DNA from: Thioclava sediminum
Lineage (GTDB): Bacteria; Pseudomonadota; Alphaproteobacteria; Rhodobacterales; Rhodobacteraceae
Assembly (NCBI RefSeq): GCF_002020355.1
Contig: NZ_MPZV01000002.1
Span: 1-64,000 of the forward strand
Reading direction: 5' to 3'
DNA length: 64,000 bases
A model generated the notes under the pieces. The model was not told where the DNA came from and ran no database searches. It saw nothing but the letters and a program-made list of their open reading frames with translations. Below, in pieces: positions 26,019 through 35,413 of this stretch (position 1 is its first letter; every line of letters begins with the position of its first letter). The position numbers and the translations under genes were made by a program.

Positions 26019-28313
26019 ATGAAATTTCGCTTCCCGATTGTCATCATCGACGAGGATTTTCGCTCCGAGAATACCTCCGGTCTCGGCATCCGGGCACTCG
26101 CGCAAGCCATCGAGGCCGACGGGTTCGAAGTGCTCGGCGTCACCAGCTACGGCGACCTGTCGCAATTCGCGCAACAGCAAAGCCGCGCCTCGGCCTTCGT
26201 GCTGGCGATCGACGACGAGGAATTCTCCTCCGGTCCCGAACTGGACCCGGCAGTCGAGAAGCTGCGCGCCTTCATAGAGGAAGTGCGCTGGAAAAACGCC
26301 GATGTGCCGATCTTCCTGCATGGCGAGACCAAGACCTCGCGCCACCTGCCCAACGACATCCTGCGCGAGCTGCACGGCTTCATCCACATGTTCGAGGATA
26401 CGCCGGAATTCGTCGCCAAGCACATCATCCGCGAGGCGAAAAGCTATCTCGAGAGCATCCAGCCGCCCTTCTTCAAGCAGCTTCTCGACTATGCCGAGGA
26501 CGGCTCCTACTCGTGGCACTGCCCGGGCCATTCGGGCGGCGTCGCCTTCCTGAAATCGCCGATCGGCCAGATGTATCACCAGTTCTACGGTGAAAACATG
26601 CTGCGCGCCGATGTCTGCAACGCGGTGGAGGAGCTGGGCCAGCTGCTCGATCATAACGGCGCGATCGGCGCCTCCGAGCGCAATGCCGCGCGGATCTTCA
26701 ATTCCGATCACTGCTTCTTCGTGACCAACGGCACCTCGACCTCGAACAAGATGGTCTGGCACCACACGGTCGCGCCGGGCGATGTGGTCGTCGTGGACCG
26801 CAACTGCCACAAGTCGATTCTGCACGCGATCATCATGACCGGCGCGATCCCGGTCTTCCTCAAGCCCACGCGCAACCACTGGGGCATCATCGGCCCCATC
26901 CAGCGCTCGGAATTCGAGCCCGAGGCGATCCGCGCCAAGATGAAGGCGAACCCGCTACTGGCCGATTACGACACCGACAATGTCCAGCCCCGGATCATGA
27001 CACTGACGCAGTCGACCTATGACGGCGTGCTCTATAATACCGAAGTCATCAAGGGGATGCTCGACGGCTGGGTCGACAACCTGCATTTCGACGAGGCGTG
27101 GATCCCCCATGCCGCCTTCCACCCGTTCTACGGCCAGTATCACGCGATGGGCCGCAAGCGCGAGCGCACCGCCAAGTCGATCACCTATGCGACGCAGTCG
27201 GTGCACAAACTGCTCGCCGGGATTTCGCAGGCGAGCCATGTGCTGGTGCAGGACAGCAAGGAAGAAAGGCTCGACCGGCATCTCTTCAACGAGAGCTACC
27301 TGATGCACACCTCCACGAGCCCGCAATATTCGATCATCGCAAGCTGCGATGTGGCGGCGGCGATGATGGAGCCGCCGGGCGGCACGGCACTTGTGGAGGA
27401 AAGCATCGTCGAAGCGCTCGATTTCCGCCGCGCGATGGTGAAGGTCGAAGAGGAATACGGCCCCGAGGACTGGTGGTTCCAGGTCTGGGGCCCGACCGAT
27501 TTCCGCGCCGATGGCGACGGGATGGCCGCGACCCGCGACTGGGTTCTCAAGAAGACCGATGCCGAGGGCGTCGAGACGACCGGCTCGGATAGCTGGCACG
27601 GCTTTGGCGACATGGCGCCGGGCTTCAACATGCTCGACCCGATCAAGGCCACGATCATCACCCCCGGCCTCGATATCGAGGGGCGTTTCGACGACAGCGG
27701 CATCCCCGCCTCGATCGTGTCGAAATACCTCGCCGAGCATGGCGTCGTGGTCGAGAAGACCGGGCTTTACAGCTTCTTCATCCTGTTCACGATCGGCATC
27801 ACCAAGGGTCGCTGGAACACGCTGCTGGCCGCGCTGCAGCAGTTCAAGGACCATTACGACAAGAACCAGCCGCTGTGGCGCGTGATGCCGGAATTCTCGG
27901 CGAAGTTCCCGCGCTACGAGCGCATGGGGCTGAAGGATCTCAGCCAGCACGTCCATTCGCTTTACGCGAAATACGACGTGGCGCGGCTCTCGACCGAGAT
28001 CTACCTGACCGACCATCACCCCGAAATGACCCCGTCGGAGGCGTTTTCGCATATCGCGCGGCGCAAGACCGAGCGCGTCTCCATCGACGAGCTGGAGGGC
28101 CGGATCACGACGAGCCTCGTGACCCCCTACCCGCCGGGCATTCCGCTGCTGATCCCGGGTGAGGTCTTCAACGCGAAGATCGTGGATTACTTGCGCTTCA
28201 ACCGGGAATTCGCCCGCGAATGCCCCGGCTTCGAGACCGATATCCACGGGCTCGTGACGGAGACCAGCGAGGACGGCCAGACGTATTACTTCGCGGATTG
28301 CGTGGCGCGCTGA
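26019..28313 (+). CDS. Large PLP-dependent Arg/Lys/Orn decarboxylase
   Basis: A 764-residue group III basic-amino-acid decarboxylase. An N-terminal response-regulator-like wing domain (about 1-130) starts PIVIIDEDFRSENT. The PLP core has DRNCHKSILHA, the HFDEAW Asp that holds the pyridine nitrogen, and the Schiff-base Lys397 in QSVHKLLAG. A C-terminal domain ends with YPPGIPLLIPGE. Its length is closest to arginine decarboxylase AdiA (about 755), but lysine or ornithine cannot be excluded. It is a single gene with its own terminator and no adjacent antiporter, so a polyamine role is as likely as acid resistance. Confidence 0.9.
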   Translation: MKFRFPIVIIDEDFRSENTSGLGIRALAQAIEADGFEVLGVTSYGDLSQFAQQQSRASAFVLAIDDEEFSSGPELDPAVEKLRAFIEEVRWKNADVPIFLHGETKTSRHLPNDILRELHGFIHMFEDTPEFVAKHIIREAKSYLESIQPPFFKQLLDYAEDGSYSWHCPGHSGGVAFLKSPIGQMYHQFYGENMLRADVCNAVEELGQLLDHNGAIGASERNAARIFNSDHCFFVTNGTSTSNKMVWHHTVAPGDVVVVDRNCHKSILHAIIMTGAIPVFLKPTRNHWGIIGPIQRSEFEPEAIRAKMKANPLLADYDTDNVQPRIMTLTQSTYDGVLYNTEVIKGMLDGWVDNLHFDEAWIPHAAFHPFYGQYHAMGRKRERTAKSITYATQSVHKLLAGISQASHVLVQDSKEERLDRHLFNESYLMHTSTSPQYSIIASCDVAAAMMEPPGGTALVEESIVEALDFRRAMVKVEEEYGPEDWWFQVWGPTDFRADGDGMAATRDWVLKKTDAEGVETTGSDSWHGFGDMAPGFNMLDPIKATIITPGLDIEGRFDDSGIPASIVSKYLAEHGVVVEKTGLYSFFILFTIGITKGRWNTLLAALQQFKDHYDKNQPLWRVMPEFSAKFPRYERMGLKDLSQHVHSLYAKYDVARLSTEIYLTDHHPEMTPSEAFSHIARRKTERVSIDELEGRITTSLVTPYPPGIPLLIPGEVFNAKIVDYLRFNREFARECPGFETDIHGLVTETSEDGQTYYFADCVAR

Positions 28314-28345
28314 GCCTGCGCGCCCCGTGTTCGGCTATCACTCTC

Positions 28346-28378
28346 AGGGCGCGGCTCGGTTTATCCCGACCGCGCCCT
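28346..28378 (+). terminator. Terminator of the decarboxylase gene
   Basis: A stem AGGGCGCGG / CCGCGCCCT with a further inner CGG/CCG pairing and an AT-rich loop lies 33 bases past the stop codon; AATTCATT follows. Confidence 0.7.
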
Positions 28379-28419
28379 AATTCATTCCTCAGACGGATCG
28401 GTTGCGAGAGGAAAGCAGC

Positions 28420-29496
28420 ATGAGCGACAGGCCCAAAGGCACGATGATGGCCGTGGTCACGACCGGAACGGGCGGCTACGAGCGGCTCGACTACCGCGAG
28501 GTCGCGATGCCCGAACCGGAGCCCGGCGAGGTGCTGCTGCAGGTGCTCGCGGCGGGCATCAACAATACCGACATCAACACCCGGCTGGGCTGGTACTCTT
28601 CTGACGTCAAATCCGGCACGCAGGAGTCGCGCGAAGACGCCGAGCATGCCGATGGCGGCTGGAGCGGGGCCACGCCCTTCCCTCTGATCCAAGGCACCGA
28701 TTGCTGCGGCCGGGTCGTCGCGGTGGGCGACGGCGGCGACGAGACCCTGATCGGCACCCGCGGCCTGGTGCGCTCCTGCATGCGCGAGCGCGATTTCTCC
28801 TCGATGGACACGGTTTGGCTCGGCTCGAATTTCGACGGGGCCTTCGCGCAATATGTCAAAGTCCCCGCTGGCGAGGTCTTCGCCGTCGAAAGCGACTGGA
28901 GCGACGCCGAACTCGCCACCCTGCCCTGCGCCTATGGCACCGCCGAGAACATGATCCACCGAGCAGGCGTCACCGCGCGCGAGCGCGTGCTGGTGCCCGG
29001 CGCCTCGGGCGGCGTGGGCTCGGCGTTGATCCAGCTCCTCAAACGGCGCGGCGCGGAAGTCGTTGCCATCACCAGCGCCGCCAAGCGCGAGATGGTGCTG
29101 GAGATCGGCGCGGACCAAGTGCTCTGTCGCGAGGACGATCCCGTAGCGGCGATCGGCGAGAACAGCGTGGATGTGGTGATCGACAACGTCGCCGGGCCGG
29201 GTTTCGGCACGATGCTGAAACTGCTCCGACGCGGCGGGCGCTATGCCTCATCGGGCGCGATTGCCGGACCGGTCGTGGAGCTCGACATGCGCGACCTGTA
29301 TCTCAAGGACATCACCCTGATCGGCTGCACCGCATGGGGCGAGCCCATCTTCGGCAACCTGATCTCCTATGTCGAGAAGGGCGAAATCCGGCCCCTGCTG
29401 GCCGCCACCTACCCGCTCGATCAGATCGTCGAGGCGCAAAAAGTGTTTCAGGAAAAACACCACGCCGGGAAGATCGTGCTGATCCCGGCGTCCTGA
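28420..29496 (+). CDS. Medium-chain dehydrogenase/quinone oxidoreductase
   Basis: A 358-residue MDR-superfamily enzyme. The N-terminal GroES-like domain has GINNTDINTRLG and GTDCCGRVVAVG, and the Rossmann domain has VPGASGGVGSALIQL. The zinc-type catalytic Cys/His set is not clearly complete, so a zinc-free quinone-reductase or crotonyl-type activity is possible. I chose ATG 28420 because GAGAGGA stands 7 bases upstream. It follows the decarboxylase after a terminator, so it is probably separately transcribed. Confidence 0.85.
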   Translation: MSDRPKGTMMAVVTTGTGGYERLDYREVAMPEPEPGEVLLQVLAAGINNTDINTRLGWYSSDVKSGTQESREDAEHADGGWSGATPFPLIQGTDCCGRVVAVGDGGDETLIGTRGLVRSCMRERDFSSMDTVWLGSNFDGAFAQYVKVPAGEVFAVESDWSDAELATLPCAYGTAENMIHRAGVTARERVLVPGASGGVGSALIQLLKRRGAEVVAITSAAKREMVLEIGADQVLCREDDPVAAIGENSVDVVIDNVAGPGFGTMLKLLRRGGRYASSGAIAGPVVELDMRDLYLKDITLIGCTAWGEPIFGNLISYVEKGEIRPLLAATYPLDQIVEAQKVFQEKHHAGKIVLIPAS

Positions 29497-29571
29497 GGCG
29501 TTGGATCCGGATATCCGGGTGGGAGCGCAAGCCCCACGCTGATGGCGCTCCCGCTCCGCCCGGCCCGGGGC

Positions 29572-29877
29572 CTACTTGTCCTTCTTATCGCCTTCGTCAG
29601 GCTCCTCGACACGCTCGATTTCCACCTTCACGCGGGTAGCCAATCCGGCGATCACGCCGAGGACGGCCAGCCAAGGCGCGGCGAGCACCACGACCCCGCT
29701 GACGACGAGGCTGAGATTGAGGGGCGCCTCGACGAAAGGATCCCCGCCGGCGGAGCTGATACGCAGCTGGCGCACGCTCCCCTCCTGCGCCAATTCCTTG
29801 ACGCGATCGACGAGTTGGTTGCCTGCGACCTCGATTTCTTCCCAAACGGTGCGCTCGGGTTTCTTGTCGTCTTGCAT
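29572..29877 (-). CDS. DUF4342-like small membrane protein
   Basis: A 101-residue protein with a conserved N-terminal half (TVWEEIEVAGNQLVDRVKELAQEG, then RQLRIS) and one hydrophobic hairpin at about 55-85 (LSLVVSGVVVLAAPWLAVLGVIAGLA). A charged tail rich in Glu, Asp and Lys follows. I start it at ATG 29877, with GAGAGGA about 9 bases upstream; a longer frame to 30066 has no support. Function unknown. Confidence 0.72.
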   Translation of the reverse strand: MQDDKKPERTVWEEIEVAGNQLVDRVKELAQEGSVRQLRISSAGGDPFVEAPLNLSLVVSGVVVLAAPWLAVLGVIAGLATRVKVEIERVEEPDEGDKKDK

Positions 29878-30108
29878 CGAACTGTTCCTCTCGATTTGGG
29901 GGGTAAACACGGAGGTAATTACGGCAGCGCCCATCGGGCACGTCGCTTTGCCACGGCGCGCTGCGCAGAGGGAAAGGAACATGATTCCACAGCCCGCGCC
30001 TTGATCTTCGTCAGGCGCGGGCAAAAGGGCCGCTGCGGCGCGCGCTCGGGCAAAAGCCGAGTTCACGCCGCAACGGCCAAGTGATGCTGTGACGCCGATT
30101 AGCCCCGA

Positions 30109-31647
30109 TCAGACCGCAGGTTTGCGGTGCAGCGTGCCCTGCTCGTAGGCATAGGCGCATTGGATCAAGGCGTGTTCGCTCCACTGCTGGCCGAGGAAGA
30201 TCAGCTCGAACGGCGCGCCGGAGGCGTAGTAGCCCGCGGGCACGGTGACGCCCGGAATGCCCGCGATATTCAGCTCCCCGACGGTTGTCTCGAGGATCGC
30301 GTCGCCCGAATGCAGGCCCGGCAATTCGCAGAGCATCTGCGGATAGACGAGCGCGTCGAGTTGATGGCGCGCGAAGACTTCCTCCATCAGCAGCAGATAG
30401 GTCCGCTTCAGGGCCGTGAACGCAGGCAGCGCGGGCGGCGTGGTCGGGGATTTCACCGCCTCGACGAAATCGGGCAGCTCGTTGAGGAAGCCGAGGATCG
30501 CCCCCTTCGCGAGCACGTTTTCCTCCTTCGTCGCCTCGACGAACTCCTCCCAAGTCTTGATCGCCGCATTCGGGCCCAGCCGTTCGAGATATTTCGTCAT
30601 GTCATAGGGGATGGATTCCAGCCCGCGCCCGTCGAAGAAGGGCGTGCCCGGCGTGATCTCCCGGTAGCTTGCGAAATCGGTGCCTGCGAATGGGTCCTCG
30701 ACGAGAACCGCGCCAAGGTCTTCGAGCTCGCTCTTCGCGCGGTCATAGAGATCCGACGCCTCGTGCGAGAGTTCGTTCTTCCGCCAGCCCGGCCCGTACA
30801 GCCCGAGCCGCTTGCCCTTCAGGCCGTCCTTCGACAGGCCCGAGGCGTAGCCGCCTTCGGGGATCTTGTCGACGCAAGCCAGCGTCTTGGGATCTTCGGT
30901 GGTGAACCCCGCCAGGACATCGAGGCCGAGGGCGGCATCCGTGACAGTGCGGGCAATCGGCCCGACCACGTCGCGATTGCCCGAGAGCGGCACGACCCCG
31001 GCATTCGGCACCAGCCCGATCGTCGGCTTGATGCCCACCAGCCCCTGCGCCGAGGCCGGGTTCTGGATCGAGCCGCCGGTTTCCTCGGCCAGCCCCATGA
31101 CGCACATATGGGTGGCGACCGCCGCCGCCGTGCCTGCGCTCGATCCGCCCGGCGCACGATCCTCGATCGCGGGGTTGATCGTGGGACCGGCCCAGCTGTC
31201 ATTGGCATGCGTTCCGGTCCAGCTGAGGATCGGGACGTTGGTCTTGCCGAGGATCACCGCATCGGCGGCGCGCATCCGGGCCACCACCGGGCTGTCGCGT
31301 TCGGGCATCAGATCGACGCCGCCCGTCCCGGAATAGAGAAGCCGCCAACCGGCCGTGGTGGGGATGCCCGCCATGTCCATCGGATCCTTCACGACGATCG
31401 GCACCCCGGCCAGCGGCCCGAGCGCCTCGCCCGCGGCGCGCCGCCGGTCGATGTCGCGGGCGGTCTCGAGGGCTGCGTCATTCTCGAAGATTATCGCGTT
31501 GTATTTGCCGTTCAGCGCCTTGACCTGAGCCATGCAGGCTTCGGTCAGCGCCTCTGCAGTGAACGCCCCCGAAGCCAGCCCCTCCTGAACGGCGGCGACG
31601 GTGAGCGTTCCGAGGTCGGGCAGATCGGGTTTCGTTTGAGCGGACAT
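30109..31647 (-). CDS. Amidase-signature-family amidase
   Basis: A 512-residue serine amidase hydrolysing an amide to acid and ammonia. The Ser-cisSer-Lys triad is visible: Lys87 in VVKDPMD, Ser169/170 in APGGSSAGT and nucleophile Ser193 in TGGSIQNPAS. The ATG at 31647 has AAAGGAG 8 bases upstream; a longer frame to 31800 is not supported. It is the last gene of the amide operon, 228 bases beyond the formamidase-type gene, so it may also be expressed on its own. The substrate range (aliphatic versus aryl amides) is not evident. Confidence 0.92.
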   Translation of the reverse strand: MSAQTKPDLPDLGTLTVAAVQEGLASGAFTAEALTEACMAQVKALNGKYNAIIFENDAALETARDIDRRRAAGEALGPLAGVPIVVKDPMDMAGIPTTAGWRLLYSGTGGVDLMPERDSPVVARMRAADAVILGKTNVPILSWTGTHANDSWAGPTINPAIEDRAPGGSSAGTAAAVATHMCVMGLAEETGGSIQNPASAQGLVGIKPTIGLVPNAGVVPLSGNRDVVGPIARTVTDAALGLDVLAGFTTEDPKTLACVDKIPEGGYASGLSKDGLKGKRLGLYGPGWRKNELSHEASDLYDRAKSELEDLGAVLVEDPFAGTDFASYREITPGTPFFDGRGLESIPYDMTKYLERLGPNAAIKTWEEFVEATKEENVLAKGAILGFLNELPDFVEAVKSPTTPPALPAFTALKRTYLLLMEEVFARHQLDALVYPQMLCELPGLHSGDAILETTVGELNIAGIPGVTVPAGYYASGAPFELIFLGQQWSEHALIQCAYAYEQGTLHRKPAV

Positions 31648-31875
31648 GAGAGACTCCTTTTCCGTTTGGCGGGCATGGTGCCGCCATCGCCCGAGCCGGA
31701 GCCGGGCGGGGTGGATCGAAAGTGACAAAGCTCGACCCGTGGCGCGAACCGCTGAGGCCGCAGGGACGGTCGAAGCCGGGAAGAAAAAGGTCGCCCTCAC
31801 CCAAGAAGCTGCCCTCCAAGGCAGAGGCGACAGGTTAAAGACCGCGCAACAAGGGATAGGGGCGCGGCCCTAAGC

Positions 31876-32874
31876 TCATTCAGCGATGCCGACGATCGAC
31901 TTCAGGACCGAGGCCCCGACCGTGTATTTCGGGTCGACCATGTTGCCGAGGCGCACGCGCCCGCATTGGGTCAGCAGCATGTAGGCGTCGATCTCGTCGA
32001 AGCCGAAATCGGCGGCCATCCAGCGGATCAGCTCGCGGTAAGCGCCGCGCGCGGCGTCTTCCATCGGGCGTGCCGAGCCGACGGTCATGTAGAACTCTTC
32101 GTTCTCCAGACGCGGCGTGCGGATCGTCCAGTTCTTGATCAGGTCGATGCGTACGGTAGTCACGGTCGGGTGCTCGACCGCAACGCCGCAAAGCTCACCG
32201 TCACCCTGGGCTGCGTGGCAATCCCCGAGGAACAGATAGCCGCCCTCGGTCTGTACGGGCAAATAGACGACCGCGCCCGGTGCGACATCGGGAAGGTCCA
32301 TGTTGCCGCCGTAATAATCCGGCACCAGCGAGGAGATCGCTTCGGCAATCGGCGCCGTGCCGATCGTGCCGATGAAGGGCTCGTAAGGCAGGCTGATCTT
32401 GTCGTTCCACTTCGTGCCCTCCTCGACGGTGATGTCGAGCTTGCGCACCACCTCGGGCAGCGGCGCGGTCAAGAGCGCCGTCTCGAAGGTGGGAACCAGA
32501 CCGCCGAATTCGGGCATGATCACCGTGGTCCCCCGCGGCTGCGGGCCGCGCGGCACGATGCTTTCGATATAGACCGCGATCGTGTCGCCCTTCTCGGCGC
32601 CGTTGACGTAGATCGGGCCGTTTTGCGGGTTCAGGAACGGGAAGTTCAGGATCTCGGTCGGCTTGTCGGTCTCCGACTTGATCGCACCTTCGAACGCGTC
32701 ATGGGTCTCGGCGCTGACGACGGTGCCCGGATCGACGGTCAGGACCGGCTCGATCCCGGCGGTGTAGATGTAGGGATAGCTTCCCTGCTCTTCCTCGGTG
32801 ATCGTGCGCTTCTCGAGGGTCTGACCTTTCGCCACGCCCTTGCGCGCCATGATGGATTCTTCAAACCAGCTCAT
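31876..32874 (-). CDS. Acetamidase/formamidase (FmdA/AmdA family)
   Basis: A 332-residue metal-dependent amidase that releases ammonia from formamide or acetamide. Family features include the LGDCHAAQGDGELCG metal-site region (about 216-230) and EHPTVTTVRIDLIK after it. AAAGGAG lies 7 bases before the ATG at 32874. Placed directly after the transporter ATPases, it supplies the intracellular hydrolysis step for the imported amide. Confidence 0.92.
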   Translation of the reverse strand: MSWFEESIMARKGVAKGQTLEKRTITEEEQGSYPYIYTAGIEPVLTVDPGTVVSAETHDAFEGAIKSETDKPTEILNFPFLNPQNGPIYVNGAEKGDTIAVYIESIVPRGPQPRGTTVIMPEFGGLVPTFETALLTAPLPEVVRKLDITVEEGTKWNDKISLPYEPFIGTIGTAPIAEAISSLVPDYYGGNMDLPDVAPGAVVYLPVQTEGGYLFLGDCHAAQGDGELCGVAVEHPTVTTVRIDLIKNWTIRTPRLENEEFYMTVGSARPMEDAARGAYRELIRWMAADFGFDEIDAYMLLTQCGRVRLGNMVDPKYTVGASVLKSIVGIAE

Positions 32875-32919
32875 AAGTTGCTCCTTTTACTTGCAAATTC
32901 CATGATTGTTCCGGGGAGA

Positions 32920-33633
32920 TCAGACCGACAGGTATCGTCGGATCGTGTCGCGGTCCTGCAGCATCTCGCGGTCGAGCTCGGCGACGATCCGGCCCTTGTC
33001 CATGACGTAGCAGCGCTGCGCCATCGCCCGGATCATGTCGACATTCTGCTCCACGAAGACGACGGTCACGCCGGTCTCGCGGTTCAGCTCGACCATGATG
33101 CGCGCGATGTCCTGCACGATGTTCGGCTGGATCCCCTCGGAGGGCTCATCGAGCAGGATCATCGACGGATCGCCCATCAGCACGCGCCCGATGGCGAGCT
33201 GCTGCTGCTGACCGCCCGACATCGTGCCCGCCCGCTGATCGGCGCGCTCCTTGAGGATCGGGAAATAGCGGTAGATCTCATCGACCTTGCCGGGGGTGGA
33301 CTTGCCCGCGATGCTTTCACCAACGAGCAGGTTTTCGAGCACGGTCATGCGCGGGAAGACATCGCGGCCCTGCGGCACATAGCCGATGCCCTTGCGCGCC
33401 CGTTTATGCGCCGAGAGCAGGTCGATCGACGCGCCGTCGAGGTTGATCGACCCCTTGTCGGTCGACAACAGCCCAATCAGCGTTTTCATCAGGGTCGATT
33501 TGCCGACCCCGTTGCGCCCGATCACGGCGACGATCTCGCCCTCGCGGACCTGAAAATCGACGCCCTGCAGCACCGGCTTGCCGCCGTAGCCCGCATTGAG
33601 TTCGATCACGTCGAGAAGGACATCCTTACGCAT
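32920..33633 (-). CDS. Amide/urea ABC transporter ATPase, UrtE-like
   Basis: A 237-residue ABC ATPase with Walker A GRNGVGKST, signature MSGGQQQQLAIGR and Walker B MILLDEPSEG. SGGQQQQLAI is typical of UrtE-type subunits. The ATG at 33633 overlaps the end of the UrtD-like gene by 8 bases. Given amiC, amiR and two amidases in the operon, the transported substrate is more likely a short-chain amide (as in FmdDEF systems) than urea. Confidence 0.9.
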   Translation of the reverse strand: MRKDVLLDVIELNAGYGGKPVLQGVDFQVREGEIVAVIGRNGVGKSTLMKTLIGLLSTDKGSINLDGASIDLLSAHKRARKGIGYVPQGRDVFPRMTVLENLLVGESIAGKSTPGKVDEIYRYFPILKERADQRAGTMSGGQQQQLAIGRVLMGDPSMILLDEPSEGIQPNIVQDIARIMVELNRETGVTVVFVEQNVDMIRAMAQRCYVMDKGRIVAELDREMLQDRDTIRRYLSV

Positions 33634-34342
33634 CGACTTCTCCCAGATAGATGGCGGCGACACGTTCATCGGCGGTGATCTCGTCGATGGTGCCCTGCGC
33701 GAAAATCTTGCCGAAATGGAGCACCGTGACCTGGTGGGCGATCTGGCGCACAAATGCCATGTCATGCTCGACGGCGAGCAAGGTCATGCCCTCGCGGTTG
33801 AGTTCCTGAAGCATCTCGCCGGTGGCGAAGGTCTCGTCGGGCGTCATCCCTGCGGTCGGCTCGTCCAGCAGCAGCAGACGCGGTTTCAGCGCCACCGCCA
33901 TACCGATCTCGAGCCACTGTTTCTGCCCGTGGCTGAGATTGCCGGCGAGCTGCTTGCGGTCCTGCGAGAGTTTGAGGAACGCCAGCAGCCGGTCGATCTC
34001 TTCTTGCAGGATCTCGGGCGCGACATGGTGCTGAAGCGCGATCGTCAGGTTCTGCTGGACGCTCAGTTCCTTGAAGATGCCGGGCACCTGAAACTTCACG
34101 CTGATCCCCTTGCGGATGCGCTCGAACGGCTTCGCACGGGTGATCTCCTCGCCGTCATAGAGGATCGCGCCGCTATCGGGCAGATGCTCGCCGAGGATCA
34201 GCTTGAAGAAGGTGCTCTTGCCCGCCCCGTTGGGACCGATCAGGCAGTGCATCTCTCCGGGCTGAAGCGCGAAATCGACATTGCCCGTGACGTGGAGCCC
34301 GCCGAAATGCTTGTTGAGCTGGCGTGTTTCGAGAATGGCCAT
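33626..34342 (-). CDS. Amide/urea ABC transporter ATPase, UrtD-like
   Basis: A 238-residue ABC ATPase with Walker A GPNGAGKST, the unusual signature LSHGQKQWLEIGM that marks UrtD-type subunits, and Walker B LLLLDEPTAGM. I chose ATG 34342 (TGATG overlap with the permease stop, AGGAG 7 bases upstream) over the GTG one codon earlier. It forms a heterodimer with the UrtE-like protein. Confidence 0.9.
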   Translation of the reverse strand: MAILETRQLNKHFGGLHVTGNVDFALQPGEMHCLIGPNGAGKSTFFKLILGEHLPDSGAILYDGEEITRAKPFERIRKGISVKFQVPGIFKELSVQQNLTIALQHHVAPEILQEEIDRLLAFLKLSQDRKQLAGNLSHGQKQWLEIGMAVALKPRLLLLDEPTAGMTPDETFATGEMLQELNREGMTLLAVEHDMAFVRQIAHQVTVLHFGKIFAQGTIDEITADERVAAIYLGEVDA

Positions 34343-35412
34343 CACCGCTCTCCTTCCAGTTTGGATTTCCGGCGCATGAAGGGCGAGATCAGCGCGATGA
34401 CGATGCCACGCGGGGCGATCAGCACGGTGATCACCAAGAGCGTCCCCATCACGATCAGCGCGTATTGGCTGCCGTAGATCGTGAGCGACTGGAACACCAT
34501 CAGCACCGCGAGCGTGCCGATGATCGTGGTCGTGAGGTCCGTGCGTCCGCCGACCGCGACCCAGACGATGGGCAGTGAGGCCGCCGTCATCCCCATCGAG
34601 GCGGGCGTGATGTAGTTGCCCCAGGAGGTGTAGAGCACTCCCGACAGCCCGGCGAGCGCGGAGCCGATCACGAAGGTCGCCAGCTGATACTTGCGCACGT
34701 CATAGCCCAGCATCTCGGCGCGCATCGGGTTCTCGCGGATCGCCACGATGACATTGCCAAAGCGCGAATTCACGAGGATGCGCAGGCCGAGATAGCAGAC
34801 CAGCAGCAGCGCCAGCGTGACGTAGTAGAGGGTCACATCCGGATAGAGCACGATATTGCCGCCCGGCCACGGGATCGTCAGCGAGGGCATCGCGCCCATA
34901 CCGTTGAACCCGTTCAGACGCGCCTTGCCGATCGCCCATTCGGGCCCCGCCGTCTGCGCCATGAAGCGCTCGAGCACCAGCGTCACCGAAAGCGTCACGA
35001 TGCCGAGGAACACGCCGCTGATGCGCCCGAAGAACAGGAAGTAGCCAAGGATCGCCGCGAAAAGTGCGCTCAGGCCAACCGCCAGCACCAGCGAGAGCAG
35101 CGTCAGGCCGTAGGCGTCGCCGAGGTTGATCGTCAGGACCCCGTAGGCGTAGCCCGCGACCCCGAAGAAGGCGGTCTGGCCGAAGCTCAGCGCCCCGCCA
35201 TAGCCCCAGATCAGGCTCAGCCCCATCGCCATGAAGAGCCAGTTGAAGAAGTAGACGTTATTGCCGACGTCGTAGCTGTCCGCGAAGGCCGGATAGGCGC
35301 AGGCGGCCAGCAGGACGACGCTGAAGCCCGACCAGAATTTCGGTCCCTTGCCGAGGGTTTGCGGCCCCTCGATGAGCTTCAGAATGGAAGTGAAACGGGA
35401 TGCGCTGCTCAC
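34342..35412 (-). CDS. Amide/urea ABC transporter permease, UrtC-like
   Basis: A 356-residue branched-chain/urea-type permease with about ten membrane segments and the signature WGYGGALSFGQTAFFGVAGY (about 68-87). It ends in a basic tail (RRKSKLEGER). It follows the UrtB-like gene by one base and overlaps the UrtD-like gene. Confidence 0.9.
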   Translation of the reverse strand: MSSASRFTSILKLIEGPQTLGKGPKFWSGFSVVLLAACAYPAFADSYDVGNNVYFFNWLFMAMGLSLIWGYGGALSFGQTAFFGVAGYAYGVLTINLGDAYGLTLLSLVLAVGLSALFAAILGYFLFFGRISGVFLGIVTLSVTLVLERFMAQTAGPEWAIGKARLNGFNGMGAMPSLTIPWPGGNIVLYPDVTLYYVTLALLLVCYLGLRILVNSRFGNVIVAIRENPMRAEMLGYDVRKYQLATFVIGSALAGLSGVLYTSWGNYITPASMGMTAASLPIVWVAVGGRTDLTTTIIGTLAVLMVFQSLTIYGSQYALIVMGTLLVITVLIAPRGIVIALISPFMRRKSKLEGER

Positions 35413-35413
35413 G